The notes under the pieces were generated by a model. The model was not told the origin of the DNA, searched no databases, and saw only the letters and a program-made list of their open reading frames with translations. Of a stretch of 15,838 nt of DNA, positions 1 through 7,701 are shown in pieces. The DNA comes from UBA4055 sp036721445 (GTDB lineage: Bacteria; UBA4055): contig DAIMKZ010000040.1 in the NCBI GenBank assembly GCA_036721445.1, forward strand, positions 1 through 15,838. Direction: 5' to 3'. The first letter of the stretch is position 1. Each line of letters opens with the position of its first letter. Position numbers and translations under genes: made by a program.

Positions 1-13
1 TTATTTCTGTCAT
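1..13 (-). CDS. 5' end of a gene cut by the left edge
   Basis: On the minus strand an ATG at 13-11 overlaps the TGA stop of the hybrid kinase (12-10) in an ATGA arrangement and opens a frame reading M-T-E-I before the sequence ends. A G-rich run (GGGGG) lies 6 nt upstream of this ATG, inside the last kinase codons, and could serve as ribosome-binding site. The overlap implies translational coupling with the kinase. A response regulator or other signalling partner would be a natural guess for such a position, but only four codons are visible and no product can be assigned. Confidence 0.45.
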
Positions 14-3000
14 TTTATACCCCCGTTATTTTTCAAAGTCTCAACCAGGTCGTCAAAATTATTGATAATGATCTTAATTTCTTCTATATCGTATTTCATA
101 ACTGAAGCGAACAACTTATCCGAATAAATTCTCAACCTTGAAGAATTATGCTTGTCAGAAAGTGCCCTCATCTTGCGCGAAAGGTCTTTTATCTGTGAAA
201 AATTATGTTTCTCTCGGGCAGCAATTATTTCTGAGACCGTTTCGTTTTCCAGAACTGCCAGCAGTCCGTCAAGATCTTTGATATCATGTTCTATTTCAGA
301 CCCGGTTTCCTTTAATACGTTTTTAGTCTCATGTTTCAGGAACTTCTTTAAATTATCGGTAAGCTCGCGCAGGATCACGGGTTTTCGAATATAACCGTCA
401 AACCTGGCCTTATTTATCATCGCCTTATCGGATGACATTACAGATGCTGTTACTGCTATAACAGGTATATTCCTGAGCGACGGATCGTTCTTGATTATCT
501 CAACAGCCTCATACCCGTCCATTTCAGGCATCCTGACATCCATAAGGATCAGGTCGGGAACATGTAGTTTTATTATATCAAGTGCCTGACGACCGTTCTC
601 AGCCTCCAGCGTTTCCATTCCCATTTCTCTGCAGATCTCTTTCAGAAGAAGCCTGTTCGATTCAATGTCGTCTGCTATAAGTACTTTTGCGCCGCAGAAA
701 GTTACATCTTCATCCTTTTTACCGGAACCTTTTTTCATCGATGATGAGTCTGCATCGGTTAAAACTCCATTAAAATCAAGAATGAATTTCGAGCCTTTTC
801 CGAATTCGCTGTCCACGGTTATGTTACCGTCCATCAGCAATACGAGTTTTTTAGTTATTGCAAGACCCAGTCCCGTACCCTGAAACTTTTTCGATCTTGC
901 CGTAGTTCCAGCCTGCTCGAACGCGTCGAATATCCTTTCCCGGTCTTCGATCTTTATTCCTGTTCCGGTATCCTCGATAATTATCCTCATGTCTATCTTG
1001 TCATTATCTCTGCCGCTGAACGATGTTATTACTTTCACATAACCTTTGTCGGTAAATTTGATCGCATTGCTTATCAGATTGAAAAATATCTGCCTCATGC
1101 GCAATTCGTCCATGAATATTATCCTCGGGAGGTCCTGCTGGTTCTCTATCAGAAATTCCAGGTTTTTACTTTCAAGTTTGTCTTTAAAAAACTGCTTTAA
1201 CTCAAAAATGAGAGAATACAGATCAAAATAATTTTTATTTATGTCAAGTTTATTGGCTTCTATCTTAGAGATATCCAGAATGTCATTGATTATATTCAGA
1301 AGCGTTTCTCCTCCCGACCTTATAGTATTCAGATATGATTCCTGTGTATTAGAAAGTGATGTTTTCCTCAAAAGATCAGAGAAACCTAAAATCGCATTCA
1401 TCGGTGTTCTTATCTCATGACTCATATTGGCTAAGAATTCACTTTTTGCCTTAGTTGCCGATTCGGCTTTCTCCATGGCTTTAACGAGTTCGGATTCGGC
1501 TTTTTTTCTCAGGTCTATCTCTCTTGAGAGTTTACGGTTCCAGTAGCTTACAACCAGAATTACCAGCAATGAGATCAGAATTATTTTCCAGACAAGTGCG
1601 TAATCAATAACTGATCTTTCAGTACCTATCCATTTATCGAATATAGTGTTTTTTTCTTCTTCTGTTATCAGTGCAAGAGCTTTATTCAGGATGCTGAGAA
1701 GCATTGCGTTTCCTTTTTGTACTCCGATCCTGTAATCACGGGTATATTCGGTCGGTCCGACTATTTTGAGATTTGAGAGCATTTTCTGTTTTTTCTGATA
1801 TGTAAAATCAGACTGGTGACGGAGAAAAAGGTCCACTTTTCCTGCGGAAACGTCTCTGTAAGCCATGTCAGGGTCAGAATAGTACACGAATTTGATCGAA
1901 GGATAATCTCTTTTTATTAATTCGATCTCAGATGTTCCTTCCTGCACAGCAAGCGAAAGTTCGTCTATATCATTCAGTCCGTTTATATAGTCAGTATCAA
2001 GCCTCCCGATTATCACCAGACTTGATGAGAATATTATATCGGTAAAATCAATATATTTTGATCTTTCTTCTGTTCGGGATACACAGTCTATGACATCTAT
2101 TTTTTTACCCTTTAAAAGATCGATCATCTGAGCCCAGTTGTCGGCTCTTATCCTTTCAACCCTTAATCCTGATCGTTTTAAAATAACATCCCATAACTCA
2201 GGAATTATTCCTACATATTCTCCGCTCTGATCATAAGCCGAATGCGGAGGCCAGTCAGGATCACCGGAAATATATAACTCTCCGGCAGTATTTATAAATT
2301 CAAGCTCATCAGCTGAAAAAACAGGATTATTAACTGAACGGAACGAGTATGATTTTTTCATATTGTCCAACCATATCTCTTTAACAGCCTCTATCTCTTC
2401 AGCGGAGATTTTTTTAAAACCTTTATTTACTGTTTCTATAAGTTCATTATTGCCTTTCGCAGCCGCAGCTCTGTAACTCTCAATGAACACCGGTTTGCTG
2501 TCAACCAATGCGTAATTGTTCTCTTTACCCGAAGTTTCAAGATAATATTCAAGGTTCTCTGCTGGTGAGATAAAGATCCTGACGGAATCGTTTTCACAGG
2601 CACGGTACAATGAAGGAATATCCGGGTACTCTCTTACAGTGCCTTCCTGAAATCTCTTTTCTGCGAAACTGGCTGAAAAACCTTCCGGAACCCCGATCAC
2701 ATATGAACTGATGCTACTCAAAGTCAATCCTGTTCTAAGAAGGGACTTTTCGCAGAACAGGTAATACTTTAATTCCAGCACAGGTTCTGAGAATTCAAGG
2801 AACTTGTCTCTTTCGGAAGTTTTGAACAGTCCAGCATTAATGCCGGCTTTTCCGTTCCTTACCATTTCAATAGTATTTTCAAAACTATCCGCAGTAAAAG
2901 AAACGGGGATTTCCGTCTTTTCCGACCACAGCTTCCATATTTCTATAAGTATCCCGTCAGATTCGCCCGATTCATTGATGAACTTGAACGGAGGATTATT

Positions 3001-3123
3001 TACGTTATGGGAAACGACCAGCGGTACTTTCTCATAAGCTGTTAGAATATTGTCAAAAACCGACAGCAACAAAAATAACAGCCACAATGTCCGAAAGGCC
3101 GTATTTATTACTGTTCTCTGCAT
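10..3123 (-). CDS. Hybrid sensor histidine kinase with two periplasmic solute-binding domains and a receiver
   Basis: A membrane sensor kinase expected to detect a small periplasmic ligand, autophosphorylate on His and pass the phosphate to its own receiver. Residues 1-29 form a signal or anchor segment. Two tandem SBP_bac_3 (bacterial solute-binding family 3) domains follow, at about 33-254 and 268-500; each keeps the T/S-x-E-R arginine of the family (R105, R354). A membrane helix (about 506-527) and a short coiled coil lead to HisKA (H-box S-H-E-I-R-T-P, H569) and HATPase_c (N-box N682/N686, G1 D-T-G-T-G at 718-722, G2 G-T-G-L-G at 749-753). The receiver (about 812-928) has D818/D819, phosphoacceptor D862, T892 and K914. 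A final helical tail (945-1030) resembles an Hpt domain, but the expected His is Arg983. No PAS or HAMP domain is visible. The start is 14 nt after the upstream gene's stop, with a weak GGTGAG. The ligand is unknown; amino-acid-like compounds are usual for this family. Confidence 0.93.
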   Translation of the reverse strand: MQRTVINTAFRTLWLLFLLLSVFDNILTAYEKVPLVVSHNVNNPPFKFINESGESDGILIEIWKLWSEKTEIPVSFTADSFENTIEMVRNGKAGINAGLFKTSERDKFLEFSEPVLELKYYLFCEKSLLRTGLTLSSISSYVIGVPEGFSASFAEKRFQEGTVREYPDIPSLYRACENDSVRIFISPAENLEYYLETSGKENNYALVDSKPVFIESYRAAAAKGNNELIETVNKGFKKISAEEIEAVKEIWLDNMKKSYSFRSVNNPVFSADELEFINTAGELYISGDPDWPPHSAYDQSGEYVGIIPELWDVILKRSGLRVERIRADNWAQMIDLLKGKKIDVIDCVSRTEERSKYIDFTDIIFSSSLVIIGRLDTDYINGLNDIDELSLAVQEGTSEIELIKRDYPSIKFVYYSDPDMAYRDVSAGKVDLFLRHQSDFTYQKKQKMLSNLKIVGPTEYTRDYRIGVQKGNAMLLSILNKALALITEEEKNTIFDKWIGTERSVIDYALVWKIILISLLVILVVSYWNRKLSREIDLRKKAESELVKAMEKAESATKAKSEFLANMSHEIRTPMNAILGFSDLLRKTSLSNTQESYLNTIRSGGETLLNIINDILDISKIEANKLDINKNYFDLYSLIFELKQFFKDKLESKNLEFLIENQQDLPRIIFMDELRMRQIFFNLISNAIKFTDKGYVKVITSFSGRDNDKIDMRIIIEDTGTGIKIEDRERIFDAFEQAGTTARSKKFQGTGLGLAITKKLVLLMDGNITVDSEFGKGSKFILDFNGVLTDADSSSMKKGSGKKDEDVTFCGAKVLIADDIESNRLLLKEICREMGMETLEAENGRQALDIIKLHVPDLILMDVRMPEMDGYEAVEIIKNDPSLRNIPVIAVTASVMSSDKAMINKARFDGYIRKPVILRELTDNLKKFLKHETKNVLKETGSEIEHDIKDLDGLLAVLENETVSEIIAAREKHNFSQIKDLSRKMRALSDKHNSSRLRIYSDKLFASVMKYDIEEIKIIINNFDDLVETLKNNGGIK

Positions 3124-3137
3124 TTCTCACCGTATGT

Positions 3138-3983
3138 TTATATGTCGCTGACCCCGAAAGAAAATTTACTGAATATCTTCCTGTATTTCACCAGAAGTCT
3201 GTCCGGTATTTTGTTTCCGTTAACATACATATCAGAGCTGTCGATTATTACAGTAAAATTCCCTATCCTTTCTTTAGGCAAGATCGCATCATTTACAAGC
3301 TCTTTCTCTAAATATATAACATCGAATTTAAGTACACCGGAATAACTTCCGTTCTCTATCATTATACTCGAGGCATATGACCTCCTGCTTACTGACTTTT
3401 CCTCGATTTTCTTTTCGAACGCGGCGTTCCTTACGGCTACTGATCTTCCTTCTCCTACGACTTGAAGGTTTACACCGTACTGGTTATTGATTCCTGAGAC
3501 GATAGATTCCAGATCGTTTTTATCCCAGAAAACATACTGCTCGGTCTCGCCTCCGGCGGTCACTTCAAGGTATAATTTCGTCGGTACAGATGATTCCTGA
3601 ACCTCCTCGAGCTTTTCTTCATAAATGCCCTCTGATCCCTCACTCTGCTCATATTCTACCTGCCTTTCAAAATCCGGGTCAGCATAACTTCTGACAACAG
3701 CTCTTACATTTTTAGGCACTTCGGGCGGGTATTCTACAGATAATTCCGCTGTGGCGGTCACCGATCTGTCCGATTTTCCCGAAACAGAAACGCTGATCTC
3801 CTCAACAGTTATCTTAACTTTCGGATCGGCTGCGCTTCCCTTATCAACAGAAAAAGATCCTCTGTCTCCCGATGCCCTGTGATTTATTGTGTACTGATCC
3901 TGAGCGAAACAGACAGAAAGGATCGTCAAAAGCAGAGCAACTACTATTCCCCGCATCTGGAACACAGTTCCCTTCGATTTCAT
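3138..3983 (-). CDS. Secreted protein of unknown function, first gene of the kinase operon
   Basis: I do not recognise this 281-residue protein. It starts with a clear Sec signal peptide: basic n-region (K2, K4, R11), hydrophobic core at about 12-26, and likely signal peptidase I cleavage after A27 in V-C-F-A. C25 lacks the small -1 residue of a lipobox, so it is probably not a lipoprotein. The mature part looks largely beta-stranded and soluble, with an acidic stretch at about 110-130 rich in Glu. No transmembrane segment follows the signal. The start is well supported: AGGAG lies 7 nt upstream (3991-3995). It ends 14 nt before the hybrid kinase, so the two are probably co-transcribed. It could supply or modify the kinase's periplasmic signal, or be an envelope protein; both are inference. 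Confidence 0.85.
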   Translation of the reverse strand: MKSKGTVFQMRGIVVALLLTILSVCFAQDQYTINHRASGDRGSFSVDKGSAADPKVKITVEEISVSVSGKSDRSVTATAELSVEYPPEVPKNVRAVVRSYADPDFERQVEYEQSEGSEGIYEEKLEEVQESSVPTKLYLEVTAGGETEQYVFWDKNDLESIVSGINNQYGVNLQVVGEGRSVAVRNAAFEKKIEEKSVSRRSYASSIMIENGSYSGVLKFDVIYLEKELVNDAILPKERIGNFTVIIDSSDMYVNGNKIPDRLLVKYRKIFSKFSFGVSDI

Positions 3984-3990
3984 ATATCAT

Positions 3991-3995
3991 CTCCT
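3991..3995 (-). promoter_or_regulatory. Ribosome-binding site of the secreted protein gene
   Basis: On the minus strand this reads AGGAG, 7 nt before the ATG at 3983-3981. It fixes that start over the in-frame internal ATG ten codons in. Confidence 0.75.
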
Positions 3996-4017
3996 GTTTA
4001 ATTTTTTTATTATTCTT

Positions 4018-4046
4018 ATAATAAGCAATTTCCGTCTAATTTCCAA
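4018..4046 (-). promoter_or_regulatory. Candidate sigma-70-type promoter of the kinase operon
   Basis: Read on the minus strand: TTGGAA (4046-4041), a 17-nt spacer, then TATTAT (4023-4018). The hexamers match the sigma-70 consensus at 4/6 and 5/6 and the spacing is optimal. Transcription would start near 4010, giving a leader of about 27 nt that contains the AGGAG. The spacer between the divergent genes is very AT-rich, so chance matches are easier here. No comparably good promoter was found for the plus-strand gene in the same spacer. Confidence 0.5.
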
Positions 4047-4109
4047 CAAGAATTTTGATTTGAATTTAGTTTTTTTTTATTTAAATTTAACCTGGTCTGC
4101 AAGTAATTC

Positions 4110-4115
4110 AGGGAG
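4110..4115 (+). promoter_or_regulatory. Ribosome-binding site of the prepilin peptidase gene (start ambiguous)
   Basis: AGGGAG lies only 2 nt before the ATG at 4118 but 5 nt before the next codon, GTG at 4121. The spacing favours GTG; codon identity favours ATG. The proteins differ by one residue. Confidence 0.5.
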
Positions 4116-4117
4116 AA

Positions 4118-5725
4118 ATGGTGTCAGAAGCCTCCAAAGTACTGTTTTCATCGTGGTATATATACCTCATATTCGGTATGATATTCGGATCATTCCTTAA
4201 TGTAGTGATCTACAGGGTTCCCAACGGACTTTCAATAGTCTCGCCCCCTTCATCGTGCCCTAAATGCGGTCACAGGATCAAATGGTACGAGAACATTCCC
4301 GTTGTCAGCTGGTTATTCTTAAGGGCAAAATGCTCTTCATGCGGACTGCCCATATCTTTCGAATATCCTCTGGTAGAATTATTATCCGGATCAGTTGCAG
4401 CGGGACTTTTTTTCTATACCGGTCCTTCATTTGAGCTTATATTCTATATCGCTCTTGCATACACGCTGCTTTGTATCATGATCATCGACTTTAAAACATA
4501 CAGCATACCTCACGGATTGAATATTACTCTGCTAATTATCTCGGTCCTGGCAATACTTACAAACCTTTCTGGCTACGAATTCCTGCCCGCAGGTCTCGCA
4601 GGATCACTGCTTGGAGGACTTACCGGATTCGGAATTCTATATGCGATTCAGAAGGTCGGGAAGATCATATATCAGCAGGAAGCCATGGGAATGGGTGATC
4701 TTTTTCTGCTGGGATCCGCCGGTCTTATGCTCGGGCCTAAGCTTACTCTTACTGCTTTTATAATCGGATCGCTGCTTGCCGTAATTTCATACTCTGTTCC
4801 GTCCGTATTGAACCTGATGAAAAGAAAGAAAGAAACATACAGTTTCATAAACATCGCCGAAAAAATGAATTGCCCTGAAATTAAAAATACTGATTACAAT
4901 GCGGATATACTCGGGCTCAAACTTCAGTTGTACCGTGATCTGAATGAAGAAATGTTCGTAAAAGTCAAAGAAGAGCTTCTGGAATTACTTAAAGACCATG
5001 AACCCGCGCCCGAATTTTGTATAAGGCTGTTCTTCAGGTTCGCCGCGATCAATGACGATCTTATGGCGTCGGATATGCTTAAAAAGGTTGAATCCGCCGG
5101 TATTTCAGACACGAATATTCTGTTCAGGATTCTCTCTGAAGATATGATCGGTTATGATTCATACACTGACAATCTTAAGCTTATGCATAAATCCTCTGTC
5201 GAGAACTCGCTGGAAAAACTTTCGTCATCGCTGACTGAAATGATCAGAACGAACCGCAGCGGGAAATTGCTTAATTCTATTTCCGAGATCCGTTCAGAGG
5301 CGGATAAGATCAAAAACAAAGCCGACAGATTGGATTTCCTTTTACTTCACAACAGATATTTTCAGTTCAACGGATACACTTCCGAACAGAAACATATGAT
5401 CGAGATGATAGAGCAGGAAATTGATCCGGATGATGCGGAACTTATGCAGAAATACCTTTCCGATACAGCTCTCGTTTATTACAAGGATTTCTTTTTTAGG
5501 GAAAGTGAAATCGCGCTCGACAAACTAAAAAGAACAACAAATGAAGGTTCATTTACCTGTGATTCTCTTAAAAATATTTACAATATCGCTCTGTTCAGGC
5601 TGGTCTTCTTTAAGCAGAGGCTCGCTTTCGGACCTTTTCTTTCAGCGGGGATAATGATATCTCTTCTCTGGGGTGAAAGAATAATAAATTCATACGCGCA
5701 AATGCTGGAGCGAATAATTGAATGA
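4118..5725 (+). CDS. pilD: Prepilin peptidase (family A24) with a large cytoplasmic insertion
   Basis: An inner-membrane aspartyl protease of the GxGD type that cleaves, and in many relatives N-methylates, type IV pilin or type II secretion prepilins. Visible marks are an N-terminal helix with G-S-F-L-N-V-V (24-30), the cytoplasmic four-cysteine knot C47-x2-C50 and C72-x2-C75, and the catalytic aspartates D124 (I-D-x5-I-P) and D194 (G-M-G-D). The usual family length is about 250 residues; this one is 535. The last membrane helix, starting with F-G-P-F-L (504-508), sits at the very C-terminus, and about 265 residues (236-500) lie between it and the preceding helix. That insert is charged, apparently all-helical, possibly TPR-like, and should face the cytoplasm. 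No pilin or pilus ATPase gene is nearby. The frame is intact with no sign of a frameshift. An enzymatic role is well supported; the insert's role is unknown. Confidence 0.9.
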   Translation: MVSEASKVLFSSWYIYLIFGMIFGSFLNVVIYRVPNGLSIVSPPSSCPKCGHRIKWYENIPVVSWLFLRAKCSSCGLPISFEYPLVELLSGSVAAGLFFYTGPSFELIFYIALAYTLLCIMIIDFKTYSIPHGLNITLLIISVLAILTNLSGYEFLPAGLAGSLLGGLTGFGILYAIQKVGKIIYQQEAMGMGDLFLLGSAGLMLGPKLTLTAFIIGSLLAVISYSVPSVLNLMKRKKETYSFINIAEKMNCPEIKNTDYNADILGLKLQLYRDLNEEMFVKVKEELLELLKDHEPAPEFCIRLFFRFAAINDDLMASDMLKKVESAGISDTNILFRILSEDMIGYDSYTDNLKLMHKSSVENSLEKLSSSLTEMIRTNRSGKLLNSISEIRSEADKIKNKADRLDFLLLHNRYFQFNGYTSEQKHMIEMIEQEIDPDDAELMQKYLSDTALVYYKDFFFRESEIALDKLKRTTNEGSFTCDSLKNIYNIALFRLVFFKQRLAFGPFLSAGIMISLLWGERIINSYAQMLERIIE

Positions 5726-5799
5726 ATGCTTTAAATCATAGCAAAAAATCATATAGAACATTAAATTTAGCGTAAAGAATAATTAGCGGAGCTATTAAT

Positions 5800-7038
5800 A
5801 TGGATCATGATATAATATACCTGGACAACGGCGACACCACAAGGATAGATGATGATGTTTTGGATCTAATGCTTAAGTATTACAGGGATTCATACGGAAA
5901 TCCGGTTTCATTGCATAATCTGGGTATAGAGGCGGACGAGAACCTGCTATGGGCGAGAAATACAATTGCCGGATCAGTCAATGCGGCACCTGAAGAGATC
6001 ATTTTTACTTCCGGCGCTACAGAATCTAACAATATGGCTATTAATGGAGTGGCTGAGTATTTGAGGAATAAAGGCAACCATATTATAATATCTTCAATAG
6101 AACACTCTTCAGTAAAAGCAGTAGCTCACAGACTTAAATCTGAGGGATATAAAGTAGACGAGGTCAGGGTTGATTCCGAAGGATTCTTAGACATCGAAGA
6201 CCTGAAAAGCAAGTTCAAAGTGACAACAGTACTCGTGTCTGTGATTTACGCGAATTTTGAGATCGGCACCGTTCAGAATATTGAAGAGATCGGGAAAATA
6301 TGCAGAGAAAAGGGGGTTCTTTTCCACACCGACGCAGCTCAGGCTTTCGGGAAGCTTAAAATTGATGTAAAAAAAGAAAATATCGACCTTATGACATTTA
6401 ACGCTCACAAGAACCACGGCCCCAAAGGCATAGGAGCCCTATATATAAGAAAGGGCGTAAAGCTTAAGAAACTGATGGAGGGAGGATCCCACGAGTTTAA
6501 TCTGAGACCCGGAACCGAGAATCTGCCGGCTATAATGGGATTCGCAAAATCCGCGGAGATAGCGTACAGGGATCTTGAAGCAAATAGCAAAAGCATCATA
6601 AAACTCAGGGACAGACTTATTGAAGGACTGACAAAAATAGACCATATAACTCTCAACGGGCCCAAGGGAGAAAATCTGGGTATGAGACTTCCCCACAATG
6701 TAGATATAACTTTTCATTATATAGAGGGAGAAGCTATTCTAATGCATCTTTCGCTTAGAGGAGTTTGCGTGTCTTCCGGATCGGCATGTTCTTCCAAAAC
6801 GCTTGAGCCGTCGCACGTCCTGACAGCGATAGGTCTCAAACACGAGCAGGCTCACGGTTCAATAAGATTTACTCTTTCAAAATACAACACTGAAAATGAG
6901 ATCGACGAAACGATCAAAAACGTTACTGAAGTTGTAAGTATTCTGAGAAGCATGTCTTCCTTCATACCTGAAGAACACAGCGAACTGCTAAATCAAAACG
7001 CAAAGACTTTCTATAAAAACAAAAACAACGGGGAATAA
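5800..7038 (+). CDS. iscS: Cysteine desulfurase (NifS/IscS class V aminotransferase)
   Basis: A PLP enzyme that takes sulfur from cysteine as a persulfide and hands it to the Fe-S scaffold encoded next. It is 412 residues, a normal length. Visible features are S-G-A-T-E-S-N (71-77), H102 (stacks on PLP in the family), H-T-D-A-A-Q (176-181), the PLP lysine K204 in N-A-H-K-N-H-G-P-K-G, R-P-G-T-E-N (236-241), and the persulfide cysteine C330 in S-S-G-S-A-C-S-S. Unusual details are D-N-G-D-T-T at 9-14, where relatives have A or S before T-T, and N-F-E-I-G at 152-156, where N-N-E-I-G is common. The start has GGAG at 5788-5791, 8 nt upstream. The gene lies 74 nt after the prepilin peptidase and 3 nt before the scaffold gene. 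No IscR-type regulator, HscA/HscB or ferredoxin is adjacent. NifS and IscS cannot be told apart from this sequence alone. Confidence 0.93.
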   Translation: MDHDIIYLDNGDTTRIDDDVLDLMLKYYRDSYGNPVSLHNLGIEADENLLWARNTIAGSVNAAPEEIIFTSGATESNNMAINGVAEYLRNKGNHIIISSIEHSSVKAVAHRLKSEGYKVDEVRVDSEGFLDIEDLKSKFKVTTVLVSVIYANFEIGTVQNIEEIGKICREKGVLFHTDAAQAFGKLKIDVKKENIDLMTFNAHKNHGPKGIGALYIRKGVKLKKLMEGGSHEFNLRPGTENLPAIMGFAKSAEIAYRDLEANSKSIIKLRDRLIEGLTKIDHITLNGPKGENLGMRLPHNVDITFHYIEGEAILMHLSLRGVCVSSGSACSSKTLEPSHVLTAIGLKHEQAHGSIRFTLSKYNTENEIDETIKNVTEVVSILRSMSSFIPEEHSELLNQNAKTFYKNKNNGE

Positions 7039-7041
7039 GAA

Positions 7042-7701
7042 ATGGCGCTAAAATATACTGAAAAAACGATCGATCATTTTACAAAACCTAGAAACCTGGG
7101 TACTATTTCGGATGCGAATGCAGAAGCGACGGAAGGAAGCCCCGCATGCGGAGACATGGTCAATTACACCCTCAAAATAAATCCCGAAACGCTTATAATC
7201 GAGGATATTAAATTCAGATCATACGGCTGCGCATCAAATATAGCTACTGCTTCAATTGCCACCGAAATGGTTTTGGGAAAACACATTGATGAAGTCAAGA
7301 AAATGGGGACTACTGAAGCTGCTAACGAGCTTGGAGGCCTGCCGCCTGTTAAAATGCACTGCAGTGTTCTGGCAATTAACGGAATAAAAGCAGCGATCAG
7401 GGAATTCGAAAAAAAGATCGGCAGAATACAGGACGAGAAAAGAGTTTTAACTGAAAAGGCGCTTCTTAATATTCTAAAAAACGTAATGCATCCCAAGCAC
7501 GGTGTAAATCTCGTCGACAATGATAACATTCAGAGGATCAGGATAGACGGTCAGGATATATTCATTATAATAACTTTAGAGCCGGATGAGGAAATATATG
7601 CTTCAAACATTCACGATGAAGTGATGGAGCACTTAGAATCCATGAAATGTACTCATGAAATAATGGTCAAGATAGAATCGAAGACCGGTAATTTTATATA
7701 A
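7042..7701 (+). CDS. iscU: IscU/NifU-type Fe-S scaffold with a C-terminal MIP18-like (DUF59) domain
   Basis: Residues 1-130 are a full IscU-type scaffold on which Fe-S clusters are built. The three ligand cysteines are present (C36 in P-A-C-G-D, C63 in Y-G-C, C107 in K-M-H-C-S-V-L-A), with D38 and H106. The HscA-binding L-P-P-V-K motif is at 100-104. The extra C-terminal part (about 135-219) is not the NifU CxxC domain. By eye it fits the MIP18/DUF59 fold (V-M-H-P-K-H-G-V-N-L-V-D at 148-159, then a strand-rich section), but it lacks the conserved cysteine after the T-L strand. The gene starts 3 nt after the desulfurase stop; the GGGG before that stop probably serves as its ribosome-binding site. 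It overlaps the following methyltransferase gene by one base. The two domains could load clusters and pass them on within one chain; this is inference. Confidence 0.9.
   Translation: MALKYTEKTIDHFTKPRNLGTISDANAEATEGSPACGDMVNYTLKINPETLIIEDIKFRSYGCASNIATASIATEMVLGKHIDEVKKMGTTEAANELGGLPPVKMHCSVLAINGIKAAIREFEKKIGRIQDEKRVLTEKALLNILKNVMHPKHGVNLVDNDNIQRIRIDGQDIFIIITLEPDEEIYASNIHDEVMEHLESMKCTHEIMVKIESKTGNFI

Noticed and set aside
4000..4090. T-rich stretch in the divergent spacer as a terminator
   Set aside because: There is no stem of useful length before the T runs, and both flanking genes begin here, so a terminator is not expected.
7042..7701. Nitrogen-fixation NifU
   Set aside because: The central 2Fe-2S domain and C-terminal CxxC of NifU are absent and no nif genes are present, so an IscU-type scaffold with another tail fits better.
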